Origin: Stachybotrys elegans | Taxonomy: Eukaryota > Ascomycota > Sordariomycetes > Hypocreales > Stachybotryaceae | Reading direction: 5' to 3' | Length of the DNA: 64,000 bases | Assembly (NCBI GenBank): GCA_020746835.1 | Contig: JAGPNK010000005.1 | Coordinates: 1,426,001-1,490,000 of the forward strand | Shown here: in pieces, positions 1 to 12,788 of the stretch | Numbering within the stretch: position 1 is the first letter of the stretch | Layout: each line of letters begins with the position of its first letter | Notes under the pieces: model-generated | What the model was told of the DNA's origin: nothing | Databases searched by the model: none | Seen by the model: only the letters and a program-made list of their open reading frames with translations | Program-made: the position numbers and the translations under genes

Positions 1-1941
1 CAATCTCAAGACGAAGCAACTCGATATCCTCGAAGGTGGTGTCATAGGAGACATCAATGGAGAGGCCCTCGGTCATAGCCTTGCTGCGAGAGATGTTGTC
101 GACCCACAGGTTGTTCAAAACAATGTTGGGAATCTACATAATCAGCACCCATATCCACACGCCATCCACGAACAGACATACCTGAACAATTTGAGCCGTG
201 TCGAGGCGGGTAAAGACGGAGTAGAGCAGCGAGATTCTCTCAACCGTCATCTTAACATCGGTGATGTTCACGCGATCACCCACGTCATAGGGATGCTTGA
301 CAAACAGAAAGATGCAAGAACCAAGGAACTCCTGGGTGGTAGCGGCGAAGACGAAAGACAGTGAGAGAAGGGCAGTTCCAGCGGCAGCCAGGTTGTTGAG
401 AAAGGTACTTTCGAAGAAGGCAACTGTGGCATGTTAGCGACTTTGCGTCTCAATTTGGCGCGATGAGACTTACGGAAGATGAAGACGGTGATGAGGACGA
501 CGACAAACAGCAGAACACGATCCAGAGCCTGCAGAGCCTGACCGATATCCTTCATGCCTTCGGCAATAGCCTTGCGTTCAGTACCAATATCCACGACCTT
601 GCGGATCATTTCCTGAAGACTGATATCGCCGTTCCCGTCATTGTCAATGGCAAAGAAGGCCTCCTCAGCCTCCTTCTTGTAGGCAGGACCCATAACTTCC
701 TGGACATCCTCGAGGACCAGAGAGTCCCTTCCTTCGACGACAAATGACAGCCAGATACGGCGGGCCAGGGCCTCGGATGTGGTGACTTTTTCCAGGGCTT
801 CGAGGACGATTGAGTGGGCTGAGTTGGGGTTGAAGACTTGCTTGCCAGTAATCTCGGAGGCAATGTTGCCGAAGACGGACGTCACCTTGTCACCGATACG
901 GCCGACCTCTCCCAAAACCTTGATAGGGTTGGCAACGCCCTTCTTGCCCTTGCTGCGCAACATCATGTCGATGCTATCGTTGATGATGTAGTCCTCCTCC
1001 TCGAATTCACGGCAGTACATGGGGAAGAGGGTTCTGGAAGCATCGTACAGGAGACCAAGGAGACGGATCTCGGCCTTGGAATCCTTGATGCGGTTGGCAA
1101 AGGACCGCTGGTGGTAAGAGACGCCGATGAGCTGAACAATGGCCTTCTCGCCGAGGAGAACAGCTGAGGCGACGAAGAGACTGCCGAGAACGCGCTGAAG
1201 GTCACGAACCCACGTCTTGAAGGCCCTGCCGTCAGATGCAGAGGCGGTATCATTTTCGTCGTTGTGCGCGCGGAAGAGGTTCTGGAAGGTGACCCAGGTG
1301 GCGAGAGCCCAGAAGAAAAGCGAGAGGGGGTGGTTCAAGTTGAAGATGACAGTGGCATACTTGCGAGTTCCCACGCTGACAATGCCGGAGAAGAACAGGA
1401 ATACGTTGGGCAGCACCCAGGCAACCAGCCTGGCAGCCCAGAGAGTGAGCCAGGTGATTTCGATCCAGAGGAAGAGGTTGAAGAGCGAGGGACCGCCCGT
1501 GCCGCCAACGGGGATGGTGTTCCTGTCATTGGGACCGTTACCAGTAAGCGGAAGCACAATGAGAGGAATGGCGAGCATCAAAGTAACGGGGATGATGTAG
1601 ACGAGGTATCGTGTGACGACGGAGAAGCCGATGAGCTGGGCGTAGACTCTGCCCATGAAATTGAGCTCGGCGCCCTCGTCGTCGCTGCCGCCCGTGTTGG
1701 AGCGACCCAAGCGGTCCTCCTCGAGCTTCCTGCGGCGGCCACGGCGCTCCGAGGACTCTGCCTTCTCCTTCTCAGTCTGCCCATCGAAGCTGGGACTCCT
1801 GGGCATGGTGGCCTTGCGGGCGCCGGTGGAGACGTTGCTCCTGACGGTGGAGAGGGGGATGCCGTTGTCCATGTTGCCGCCGCTTAGTTGAACGAAACCT
1901 GAGCTCCGAGATGTCAAGGAGAGAGGTCGATTGTTCACCAT
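1..1941 (-). CDS. MscS-family mechanosensitive channel with EF-hand (3' end beyond window)
   Basis: This is an MscS-like mechanosensitive ion channel of the fungal Msy1/Msy2 type, which in fission yeast sits in ER membranes and helps survive hypo-osmotic shock. The ATG is at 1941-1939. Exons are 1941-474, 423-182 and 133 to the edge; introns 473-424 and 181-134 have GTAAGT/CACAG and GTATGT/GTAG ends. A basic, Ser-rich N-terminus of about 100 residues precedes four hydrophobic stretches (roughly 105-135, 155-190, 205-220, 250-275). A canonical EF-hand loop, DNDGNGDISLQE, lies near residue 430, followed by another membrane helix. Exon 2 encodes the pore-lining helix and the start of the beta domain (FLNNLAAAGTALLSLSFVFA, then HPYDVGDRV). 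The EF-hand suggests calcium sensing, as in the family. The C-terminus lies outside the window. Confidence 0.93.
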
Positions 1942-4900
1942 GGCAGAGGGGTGGGGTTGTAGGCGGGCGTTGAGATGTGTACGTCGGACGAAGCGAGCCT
2001 CCGACTATTTGTAGGGGACGAGAGAGTTTCGAGGATTGCCGGGTGAACTCTAAAGAAGCTCCGGGGGGGGTTATCGATCGGTTGGGCCAAGATGTCAAAT
2101 CTCTGGCAACGGGTGTCGCAGACCTGAGCTAGAGACTGGCTCTAGGTGGTCGTGGCGTGTGTGAGAGCAGCAGATATCTATACAATCAAGGGGCGAAACA
2201 AAGAGTGTGAGCCCGTACCGGCTAGGAGTTGGAAGATGGTACGATATAGGAAACAGGAAACAAAAGAAGGGAGGGGGAGAGGATAGAGAGACAAAGAAGT
2301 AGAAGGGAGGGGATCAAGAGGAAAAGAAAGAAAGAAAGAAAGAAAGAAGCAGGCCAACGAGAAGGGGAATGTTTGAGAGGAGCTGGGGTGGAAAGGTGCA
2401 GAGAAGGTACTGTACTCAGGCAGGTTAGAGTAGCGAATTGAGGTACCTGTATCGATAGGTCGGCAGTGTGCGTCCAGGGATCATAGGGATGGACGCGTCA
2501 ACAGCCAATGGACCATGCAGGAACAGGAAGCCGGCGCCAGAAGGCCAGTGGAGGCAGGTCGTGATTCTGGGTCCAGGGCTGGTTCCAGTGGCTGCAGTGG
2601 AGCGGGCGGCGGGAGGGTTTTCAGGGGTCCATCCATCCACCTTGACACACTGCCACCATGCGACCTGCAGCTGCCACGACCAACCACAGGCACAGTACAG
2701 CGTGGCGTGAGTCTCTGTACCGTGCGGTGCGATGCTGTTCGTCCAATGCTATGGTATGGATGGGACGTGTTGATCCGTTTCCCTCACGTCATTGCATGAA
2801 CGGGTCTGCATTCATCACCTCCCCAACGGCATATTGCTATGTCTTGCACATATCGTCATCGTCACCTCTTGTGTACAGCACACCATTGCTTCACAAGACG
2901 GATCCCATCTCTTCCCGCCTGCAACGACCTCACATACGGTACCTGTATACGCGCGGCATTCGCCGATTCCTCCCATTGAGGACAAGCCCCGCCACCATGT
3001 TGGTGGCTTGGTTTCATCTTTTTCCCCTGAGCGGGCCCCGTAAAAAAGGAAGAAAAAAACCACAAGAGTCTTCCAAGTCAAGGAAAATCAAGGTTGAAAC
3101 CCAGAATCCATTGGCTCGTCTATATTTGCATTCGGATCCTGTACTCCCCTGCAGAGGCTGTGTCCAGTAATTCGACTTTTCTACTGTAGTATGTACAGGC
3201 AATCTCGCGTCCAACTTCCTGTTAATCGCTGAAGTAATGAATAGTACATCGGCAATGGACAGTGAAATAAGGGGCCCATTTGAAACCAGACAAGGCGTTC
3301 CTCAGCTCACCCGCAGCTGAATCAGAGCCCACTACCAGCCATAGGTAAAAGTACATCGATCATGCCACAGCTTACCCCACCTCCGCTGTATCGATACATC
3401 CCTTCCCTACCCGCTCTCCCCTTACACATGGCGCCAAGATTCCGAGGGCCAGATCTAGTGCGCTTTCTTTCCTTCTGAGCTGTCCCTTTTTCATCAAAAG
3501 TCAACGCCAAAGTCGTACGAATGGGGGCTCGTCTCAGCATGTCACCAGCATCCCCGTAAAACCTGCACGGCGATGATGCGATATGATCGACTCAAAAACG
3601 ATAGCACGTCGGTTTTTGCCGCACTGTCCTTGGTGGGCTCCATCTCGCCAGCCATGGGATCGACACTCTCCCTGCCCAGCTTCTTGCATGCCTCCGTCTG
3701 TCTACTGTACTGTACATACTGTACCTTCGTATTTCCTCGGCTGGTGTCCTGCCTTGCGTCAGTGGCTTTTGCTAGGTCCCGTTTGGATGGAGCCTCGGCC
3801 ATCCCCAGTGGCCAGGCACGTTTTCCGGCTCCATTCCCTTGCCATGCCCTTGGGTAATGGCGCGCCGTCGCCATTCTGTCCAAGCTTCTAGCCTTGACGT
3901 GCAAGGTATAATAGGTAAGAAAATAGTTTTTCTTTCTTTTATTTTTCCTTGGCGCCCCTGAAGCCGCCAATTGTATGTAACTGCCCGATTCTTGTTTCCC
4001 CCGCGGAACGCGGATGAAGATGAACGACTCATGTCAGATGTGGGACTCAAAACATCTCAGAAGACATCCATTACCACCAGGAGGTGCACGTCCACCAGAC
4101 GGTCAGACGGCCATGGCACTGGCATCATGGTCTAGGCAAGACCACGCCGTCGCCGTTTGCCTTTATTGCCCTACCATGCGCCGTGCTTGGAAAACTGACA
4201 CGGCATCCCCTGCCCTCTCTATCTCAAATATGGCTTATGCTATTCCCCTTGATCACGCAGCGAGATTATGGAACATGAAACCACCGGCACCGTGGCCAAG
4301 CTCGCCTTTCTTTTTTGCCTCGCCCAGCTTGGCTGGCCCTATATTAGGTATATTACGGAAACCCGACTCCCAAACTCGCTACGCTTCCGAGTAGTAAAAC
4401 GTGGCCTAGCCTACGGCATCTTCTTGCCGGCCAAGAACTGTAGGATTAAGATTCACATCACAATGCCTTGCCCTTCTCCTCGCTGCAATCGGCAATCAGT
4501 GATTCACCAGCCACCTGTGCACCGCGCACCGCGCACTGTGGACGTTCTTGTCACAGCTTGCCTCTTGGCTCGCAGCTCTCATCTCCGTAGAATCCCCTCC
4601 ACCTCGAGGGCCGGCTCTGTAGATCCCGCATCTCAAAGGATCCATGGCCGCTCTTGGCTATCGCATCGATGTTCAGCTGAAAAGAGCTCCAGTCGTTGAC
4701 CCAGTATTTGGCCCAGCAAAGGTCGTCATCCACCCTCGTCTATCCACACATTTTCCACAATCAAGCTCTCCAACTGCTCCAGTCGCTGAGGTCAAGCTTC
4801 TTCTTCATCTGCCCGATCCCCGGCTTCATCGGTCGTTGTACTTGATCGATCTCATCAATTCCCCACTCTAAACTTTTACTCTGTACATCCTGATGACTTC

Positions 4901-5194
4901 ATCTCTCACTTCCGTGTACCCAAGTATCCATGACTCCATTTCGGTCTATCAAATTAGACCAGCTTGTATGCTGTCATCAAGTCGATGAGAAACAGCGTCT
5001 GAGATGGGTATCGTTATGCCCTACGCCGTGCCCTAACATGTTCCTCGCCCATGGTATCGTACGCCTTAACCCATGATCCTGCCAAACTCCAAACCAAATA
5101 GGACGAAAGAAAAGAAAAGAAAAGATAAGATCCAAAGCTATTTAGAATATCGCCATAGGAGACGGCAGATAGTAGATAGCCTCTGTCGAGGCTA
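1942..5194. other. Intergenic region, 3.25 kb, no gene seen
   Basis: I see no convincing coding exon here. The part next to 1941 should hold the channel gene's promoter and leader. It includes a purine-rich tract at about 2230-2350 with an AAAG microsatellite. The part next to 5195 is the 3' flank of the sugar porter. Open frames present are short and lack family-like sequence. Confidence 0.6.
2322..2348. repeat. AAAG microsatellite
   Basis: About six tandem AAAG units inside a longer purine-rich stretch (about 2230-2350) upstream of the mechanosensitive channel gene. Confidence 0.9.
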
Positions 5195-7421
5195 TTAAAT
5201 GCGTGTCACGGCAGCTTGCTGTGGTTGCTGTAAGCCGGTAATTTCTTTCAGCTCAATCTTGGCCTTGTCGTTCTCAAAAGCCACGTCGAAGCTCTCGGTG
5301 TCGGCTTGGTCGGTCAAGTCGAGCTGGTATAGCGGCTCCAACGCCACGTCCTTCTGGAATAAGATCCATCGTTTCAGCCACCAAGGCAGCGCTTTGGTGA
5401 CCTGATACCTCATGAAGACGCGAGTAGGCACGGCAAAGATGTAGTCCAGCTCTTCCAGCGTTCGCTGCTTCGTCTCAGGCAGCCACAGGAAGATCATGAC
5501 CAGAGCCAGGACGTTGAACCCCGCGTACATGAGAAACGATCCAAAAACGCCGAGTCGAGCCAGCATGAGGGGATATGTGATGGAAACGACGGCAGCCCAG
5601 AACAGACATGTAGCCACGGAAAAGGCCATGCCCACCTCACGATGTGACAGCGGGAAGACCTCGGCAGCATAGGTAAAGGGGACCGGGCCTTCGCCGGGGG
5701 AGTAGAAGGCAGCAAAGAGGTATACAAAGAAGGCCACGAGACCCATGTGCACACCGGTCTCTCCCGGAATCAGTGTGCAGAGCCCTGCCGCCAGCAGAGT
5801 CCACGTCATCTGGGGAAACGTGAAGAGCAGCAACGACCGTCGACCAAACGTGTCAATAGTCCAGATGGCAGGGAAGGCGAAGATGAAGTTGACCAGGCCG
5901 AAGCCCCAGGTAGCGAGCAGCGCCTCAAAGTCGCTTGCCCCAGCGTTGGAAAAGACGGTCGACGAGTAAAAGGCAATAATGTTGATGCCGCACATCTGCT
6001 GCGCAATCATGACGGTAAAGGCAGCCAGAGTCGCCCTTCGAATCCGCGGAACGGTAAACAGCTCGATGAACCTCGTCACGTAGTTTCCCTTTCCAATAAA
6101 CTCATACTCGACTTCGAGCTGCACGTGGATGTAGTAGAGGTCGCGGGCAGCCTGTACCGGGTTGTTGCGCAGTCGGAGAAGCGACTCCATGGCATCGCGA
6201 TACCGATTCTTCTTGATATACCAACGTGGCGACTCGGGGCAAAAGTAGATGAGGATGGCCAGCGGCACGGCGGGTATGAAGGCCGAGCCCAGCTGATATC
6301 TCCATGCATCCGGGCCCATATTGGTTACGGCCAGGTTGGCGCAAGTCCCTAGAAAGATGCCAAAGGCCGTCCACAGCTGCCAGCTCATGACGAGGGCGCC
6401 ACGGATAGAAGCCGGCGAATTCTCTGCTGCAAAGATGGGCACTGCGAAGCGTGAGTAAATGGCTGATTCACAGGATATTTCCCCGACCACGAACCGGTTG
6501 AAGCTTTGGTTCCCATCCCAATACCCAACAGGAGCCGGCAGACAAGAAGCTGCTCCCAGGTGTTACAGAAGGCGCTGGCAAGGACCGGCCAAAGGCAAAA
6601 GTTGGCGGAGAAGAAGATGGTGCCACGGCGGCCAATATAGTTGTTTATCGGATCGGACATCCAGCACCCGAGAAGCGACGTGCCAATGTACGGGGCGGCA
6701 TTGACAAGACCAACGATCAGCAATCCTCGAATGCTGGTGCTATCTATGTTGTAGGCGGTCGGGAAATGGAGGTTGGCACCGTTGGAGCCCGTCTGGTCCC
6801 AGCCCTGGACAGCAGCGCCGATGGAGCAGGTGATGACGGTCAAGAGCAGGACTCTGGTCATCCGCCACTTGTGCAAGACTTCGTCGCGCAGCGCATCGAT
6901 CTCGGTCTGGTCGAGGGCCTCGGGGCCTGTGATGTCCTCGTAGCCCGTGGGGTCCTGGGCGACGAGCGCACCCTTGCGTATGGTGTCGCGGTACTCGTCG
7001 AGGCCCTTTTGCCTGCAGAACTCGTCGACCTGGAGCAGCAGGCGATGGCGGGGGATGCCGACGAGCGGGTTCTTGATTCTGCGTGGCCCGAGGTTAGGAA
7101 TGTGTCTCGGTGGCGCCACGTGGGCGCGACGACAGGGCATGAGGGGACGACGTACTTGGCGTCGATGTTGGAATTGAGGTTGACATGGCGCTCGGCCGCT
7201 CGGTAGCCGGCTTCTGGGACGGGCGGCGGGCGAATCCCGTTTGGGCTGCTGTTGGCAAGACAAGACAAGAGTCAGTCAGTTTCGGCATGATCAAACAAGC
7301 GGTACGTCAGATGCAGATGCAGATGCAGACGACGTTTCCAGAGAGAGAGGGGGGGTCAAGTCTGTACATACACCGTCAGGTCGTCGTCGTCGTTGCCGTC
7401 GCGAGCCGTGGAGGGCGGCAT
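5195..7421 (-). CDS. MFS sugar porter (hexose/polyol transporter-like), 657 aa
   Basis: A major facilitator superfamily sugar porter, expected in the plasma membrane as a proton-coupled sugar or polyol importer; the substrate is not predictable. Exons are 7421-7372, 7248-7156, 7078-6495 and 6441-5195 (1974 nt). The introns have GTATGT/ACAG, GTACGT/GCAG and GTTCGT/GCAG ends; the first contains four CAGATG units. The protein has a long cytosolic N-terminus of about 115 residues and then 12 predicted helices. Sugar-porter signatures are present: GRRGT after helix 2, [12 protein letters not shown] before the central loop, [14 protein letters not shown] in helix 7, GRRSLL, and [15 protein letters not shown] after helix 12. 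The very short first exon (50 nt) starts [14 protein letters not shown]. The family call is secure; the start is supported by exon phase and by an upstream promoter-like gap. Confidence 0.93.
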
Positions 7422-8210
7422 GACTGCGACGGTGACGAAGCAATCTCGCAAACGAGCAGCAGCAAGGTGTGCGGCGGTTTTGGTGGAGTTGTGTGGATGA
7501 TCTTTGGATGGTCGGCAAAAATTGTGGCACACGCAGAGAGGGGCAAAACGAGACGCCGGGCACTTTGAGAAATCCGGGGGAATGACGGGCTTTGCCTGGC
7601 TGGAACTGGGAACTGGGAACCTGGGAACGGACAGCAGGAGTGGAGACGATCCAGTCCCTCGGGCAGGTCTCTCTTCTCTTTCTCCTCGCTATAACCCGCA
7701 GCAGGACAATGCAGGCCAATGCAGGCCAATCTGCACAGAAATACAGAGAGAGGATGGAAGGAAAGGGAGAGAGAAGGGAGGGCAGGCTTCGGCTCGAGAT
7801 GGACATGGACATGGACCAAGGCTTTTTTTTTATTCTTCTTTTCTATCCCTTCTGCGCGCGGGTTCTGCCTTGGCGTCAGCGCCTTTCTTACCAGCGGCTT
7901 GCCACAACCCCTCATCCAGCATTGGCACCGTATACATACCATACCTCCTCACCTAAGGAGGAGCTTTCTCACCCACAAGGCGGGCAGGACAGAGCACAAG
8001 AAAAGGGAGACCCTCATTATACATACTTTGGCCAAGATACAGATGATAGCTACATACACTTAGATAATTTGCCTAAGCTATGTAAGGCACAGATATAACA
8101 TAACAAAACCCCAGCAAATGCCCGATGTACAAGCAAAGAAGCCTCAATCCTCTTCGCCATATCAATAGAAATAGAAAACACGTTAGTACACAGTGGTATA
8201 ATGCCCCCCC
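7422..8210. other. Intergenic: sugar porter promoter and Abp2 3' flank
   Basis: This 789-bp stretch separates two minus-strand genes. It should contain the sugar porter promoter and leader and the Abp2 3' UTR. It has pyrimidine/purine-biased tracts but no ORF that I would call a gene. Confidence 0.6.
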
Positions 8211-10282
8211 TCATCTCGTCAGCGACGAGTTCCGCAACGAATCCATCAAGCTCGTGCGCAGCGACATGAGCTCCTTGTCCCGGTTCCTCACAATGTCCAG
8301 CAGCCGCTCGTACTTCTTCTGCCAGTCCTTGGCCGTCAGCCCCGCCTGGTCCAGCTCCTCGTCCTCCTCCTCGGGCTTCTTGAACATGCGGTGCGCCACG
8401 TTCTGCACCATGTTGAACGGCGCCTTGAACTTGCCGAACCGGTACTCCCACTCGAACCGGTAGCACGTGCTGTCCGTCTCCTCCCCGAGACGCGTGCACT
8501 TTGCCCGCGTCGTCATTAGCATCCTGGCGCCTGCCAGCGCCGCCAAGTTGATGAGGAACGACTGCGGAGTCGCCGCCGTTGTGTACATGGTTTCGATGAC
8601 GGCGTGTACAATGGCTGTGCATTCGTCCAGGGACGGCGCTTCCGCCGGGTTGCCTTGCGCGTCGATCCAATCTCCCTCGTGCATCACGCGGGTGAAGAAG
8701 GTCGTCACCACGTCCACGTTGGTACGATCCTCGACTGTCTCAAAGTGAAACTCGGGCAGGCTTCCCGGACCTCCACCCGGCGCGGGGAACGGCTGCTCGC
8801 TCCGTGAGGGCTCCGACACCGTTGCTGTTGACGTGTTGGTCCAGTGGTTGAGCGTATCGGGTGCTTGAGACGTGTTTTGGTGATTCTGCTGGTAATGGTG
8901 GCCATTCGTCCCCGAGGCCGTATGTGAAGGTGGCTGCGGCGGTGGTGGTGGTGGTAACGGCGGCGTAGCCAATCGGACGGAACCCGGAGGCCGTTCTGGT
9001 ACCTGGAGGGATATGCTCGGTCTGGCCGGCCTGGGCCCGTCGTGCGTCGCGGGCCGGTGCTGGGGAGGCATGGCCTCTGGCACGGTATGCAGGGAGCTCG
9101 AAGGGTGAACGTGGTGAAGATTGGGGGATTCCATCGGCCCCATGCCACCACTCAAATAAGGTGGTTTGGGCGACATGGACTGCCCCGCGTCACTCTCCCT
9201 CGGGGAGGAATGCCAAGAAGGGTTCGAGAGGTACGGCACCTCCTCTAGCGGTGTCCGGTTCATCGGCGGTCTGCCTCGCGTTTTACCGCCCGTGTCGAGA
9301 CCTCCCGGCCTCCAGGCCGACGATACATTCTTAGCGCCGCGTCTCTGGTGCGGCATCTTCTGCTTGGACGGCGTGACTGCCGATCGAGGCTCCAGCGCAT
9401 CGTCCCAGAACGAGTTCCTCGTCGTCGGCGTAACGGCCGACTGGGGCCACCTGGTGAGAGGTTCCTGCGCTACATCGCCGGGGCCCAGCAGCGCCGGGTT
9501 AGGCCGGAACAGACTGCCCGGCGGCGCGGCGGAATCAGGGTGCGCCGACCAGGGGCCCGCCGACGCTTGCCGAGGGTCGTCGATGGCCGAGGTTGGCGAC
9601 AGGCGCTGCCGCTGGGCGGGCGAAGCCGTGTCGTCCGCCTCGGGGCGCTTGCGGCCTCTCTTGGGCCGGATATGAGGCAGTAGTGCTCTGAGGGCCATGT
9701 CGTCCTCAACCGCAACACCGTCTCGGATGGGGAGGGCTATGGGATTTGGATCATTGGGTATCCGCGTCCAGTAGTCATTTGGTATGTTCATGAGATACTC
9801 AAAGAAGGCCTTGACCCGCATCGAGTTCATCCATTTCTGCGGCGCCAAGTCAGTCAGATCAAACAAGCGGCAGTGAAGTGAAGTGGGACGACGCCACGCA
9901 CCTTTAAGCGAACGCCGTACTGCGCAATCTTTTGCGCGCTCTCATCGCGCGTAGGGTCAGGGGGCTCGACGCCGAGCTTGACGGTCAGCTCGGTCCAGGT
10001 CTTGATCTCCTTCTCGTAGAAGAGCTTGGACAGCTCGTAGATCCTGAAGGGACTAAAGACCCTGCCGCCGCTGCGGGGCGGGTTGCGGAAGGCCTCGCGC
10101 AGACTGTCGGTGTCAGCCTTGGGGGGCAGGGCCGGGTTGCAGCAGAAGATGAAGCGCACATAGGCGTCCTCGATGGTGGCCTCGGTCACGTCGCGGTCCG
10201 GCAGCTGCGGGCGCGCCAGGAAGCCGCCCGAGGGCGTCGCCGCGCCATTGGCATCGCCATGGGCCGCGGAGTGATGGGCCAT
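8211..10282 (-). CDS. ARS-binding protein Abp2-like, 668 aa
   Basis: A homologue of Abp2, first described in fission yeast as binding replication-origin (ARS) DNA; in filamentous fungi it is a conserved nuclear protein of unclear role. Exons are 10282-9902 and 9836-8211 (2007 nt); intron 9901-9837 has GTGCGT/CGCAG ends. The conserved Abp2 domain fills about the first 200 residues: IEDAYVRFIFCCNP, then SPFRIYELSKLFYEKEIKTW, LGVEPPD, SAQKIAQYGVRLK, and after the splice WMNSMRVKAFFEYLMN. A long disordered Pro/Ser-rich middle follows, with a basic RPKRGRKRP stretch that could be a nuclear localisation signal. A structured C-terminal region of about 180 residues ends in a probable coiled coil (KKYERLLDIVRNRDKELMSL). 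Identification rests on recognising the N-terminal domain. Confidence 0.85.
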
Positions 10283-11583
10283 GATGGCGTGGACTGCGCT
10301 TCCATAAGGTGACTGGGCTTGCCCTGGGGGGGGGGGGATTGTGATGATGCTAGCTCATGGGCCGGGGGACGACGTGCCTAGGCTCGCTCACGCCCGCCCG
10401 ACGCGTCTTACAGACAGATAGATGGAGGCGAGCGAGCGGCGGTCGGTGAGGCGAGACCTAGCCAGCTGTAGGTGCTGTGATGCTGTGGTGCACGGTATGT
10501 ACTGTACTGTTCAGTACTGTATGTGGGAGGCGCCTAACATGCACGAACATGCGCAACAGAGGCTGAACCGCGTGGATTGAGGATTGGATTAATTTAGCTC
10601 CATGTGGCTGGAGAAGGGCCTGCTAAATTTAGCAGCCCATTATCATACAGTCTGCGCCACACTGTGCCAGAGGCCCTATCCTAGCAGTAGAATCTGCGCT
10701 TCGCCCCAGCAGCCTCACAGTGCGAAGATGTCGCCCTGGGGATGGTGTCTTGGGCTCGATGTAACGGTTTCACGCCCGTGCCTGGCGGAAAAGCAATTAG
10801 CCCATCTGTAGGTATCGTTAGGCCAGATCGGGTCCGGCAAAAGCACGATGAGAACCCTGGGATTCCAGTCACGCCGGTGCATGAAATCTGGGGAGGGGGA
10901 TGGGTCCCTCGATGAATAACACCCAAAATCGCACTCACTGCTACCTCGCTCGTCCTTTATCAGTCATTGCCGTGCTGGCCGCCACCTCTGTACATGACAA
11001 ATGCCGCCATATCTCCGGTGCCGAGGCTGCTGGACGCACCATAACTACCACAAACTTTAAAGCGTGTGCCTAGATCATCTTTGAGTTTATTCATCGCCCA
11101 GACCTATTGTAATCAAGCCCAATTACTAATATATCCCTCTCTTTTGTCCGACACCTACAGCGCCCAGATAATCCTCCTCGTACTTCGGCCTCTCGGGACC
11201 CCATCACATGCCCAGCCATCGCCAATCACAATGCTTCCGCTTTCCCGCGGGTTACTAATGCAACCGCTTTCTCTCCACGAACCACCAGCCATGGCGAGAC
11301 GAATTGGGCAACGCAGCCATGACGTGCTCATGCTTGACGTCAAATCAAGGGCGTGCTCGCCTCGTCTCATCCTCTGGGTTTCCAATGTTTGGAATCAAGT
11401 CGAAACAGAAGCCGTCGTCACAAATGTATATATATCAACCAGCAGAACATCATACATAGCATTCACATTCATCTTCTTCACTCGCCATCGCAAGCAAAGC
11501 AATAGCGCTTCTTATCCTGCAAATTGAATAGACCCCTCCAAACCTACTTATACCTAAATCCACAGTCCAGCACAACAGCAACA
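10283..11583. other. Intergenic, 1.3 kb: divergent promoters
   Basis: This is the divergent spacer between the Abp2-like gene (minus) and the CmcJ/AsaB-like gene (plus). It should carry both promoters. A poly-G run occurs at about 10326-10335. No coding exon is apparent. Confidence 0.6.
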
Positions 11584-12435
11584 ATGACCGTCGCTGCACT
11601 CCACCCCCGCGGCGAAGTCGCCGCCAACATCCGATTCTTCAAGGCGCCCGCCGACAACGCCAAGCCCTTCAACTACGTCGATACCCCTCCCGCCGGCAAG
11701 CCGCAGCGCAACTTTGACTACGTCGACAGCCCCGTCACCATCCAGGACATCCGCGGCCGCGAGTCCGATTTCTCGCTCGACCGCGACGCCTTCCAGATCG
11801 TCACCGACGTCCCGCCCTCGGCCGAGCCCGACTTCCTCGACGACGACTCCATCAAGAAGAACTACTACCCCGAGGTCGAGAAGCTGCTCCTCGACACCAT
11901 CCCCGGATCCAACCGCATCCACCTCTTTGACCACACCATCCGTCGCGCACAGCCCGATGCCCACCGCGCACCTGTCCTCGGAGCCCATGTAGACCAGACC
12001 GCCTGGTCCGTTGAGAAGCGCGTGCGCCGCTACTTTCCCGACGAGGCGGATAAGCTCCTTCAGGGACGCTACCGCATTGTCAACGTATGGCGGCCCCTGA
12101 ACAAGAACCCCGTCGAGTCCTTCCCCTTGGCCGTTGCCTCAAATTCCTCGGTGGAAGACGAGGACGTCGTCCCCATCCAGCACATCTACGTGGCCGATGG
12201 CTACAACGGCGAGACGGCCGGCATCAAGCCCAACCCAGGGCAGAAGTGGTACTACCTCAGCGGCATGACTGGCAGCGAGAGGCTCTTGCTCGAGTGCTTC
12301 GACAGTGAGTCGCTCAAGCCTGGTTCCAAGATTGGTGGCAGGGTACCCCACACGGCATTTGAGGATCCTCGCACCAGGCCAGATGCAGAGCCCCGTGAGA
12401 GCATTGAGGTCCGCGCCCTCGTCTTCGGGCCGTGA
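11584..12435 (+). CDS. CmcJ/AsaB-type hydroxylase/desaturase family protein, 283 aa
   Basis: A member of the family containing cephamycin CmcJ and aspergillus AsaB, fungal oxidoreductase-like proteins often found in secondary-metabolite loci. It is a single exon. I chose the ATG at 11584 (context ACAATGACC) over an upstream in-frame ATG at 11524 because family similarity begins with RFFKAP shortly after it. Diagnostic segments are AHVDQTAW, RYRIVNVWRPL, PLAVASN, GQKWYYLSGM and the C-terminal VPHTAFEDP; the two His-containing motifs are the likely active-site elements. No polyketide synthase, NRPS or other tailoring gene is nearby, so it is probably not part of a cluster here. It converges with the Sds3-like gene 353 bp downstream. 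Its substrate cannot be read from sequence. Confidence 0.88.
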   Translation: MTVAALHPRGEVAANIRFFKAPADNAKPFNYVDTPPAGKPQRNFDYVDSPVTIQDIRGRESDFSLDRDAFQIVTDVPPSAEPDFLDDDSIKKNYYPEVEKLLLDTIPGSNRIHLFDHTIRRAQPDAHRAPVLGAHVDQTAWSVEKRVRRYFPDEADKLLQGRYRIVNVWRPLNKNPVESFPLAVASNSSVEDEDVVPIQHIYVADGYNGETAGIKPNPGQKWYYLSGMTGSERLLLECFDSESLKPGSKIGGRVPHTAFEDPRTRPDAEPRESIEVRALVFGP

Positions 12436-12788
12436 TATATATCGGCATGTTCTTCTTCTGACTTTCATCCTTTTCCCTGTTATTTCAGAGTATGTATTGC
12501 GAGCGAGCAATGAACGTTGGAAAGCATTCCTATAAACTAAATAGCATAAACATTGATCAATGAAACGATTCCTAGTCCTTAGCATCAGTGTGGCCAATGT
12601 GAATGAACCCTTGGGTACCTGTAACTCCTTTGAATCAATATCCTCGCTGATGCGGAACCCCTCTATTGTGATATACCTCCCATCATGACTGGGTCCTTGC
12701 CTCCATGCCACGCTCACGATCCAATGCTGACGCATGTCCCTTCTCTCATCTTCTGTCACATTCATGCATACCAGCCGCAAGAGGGTGT

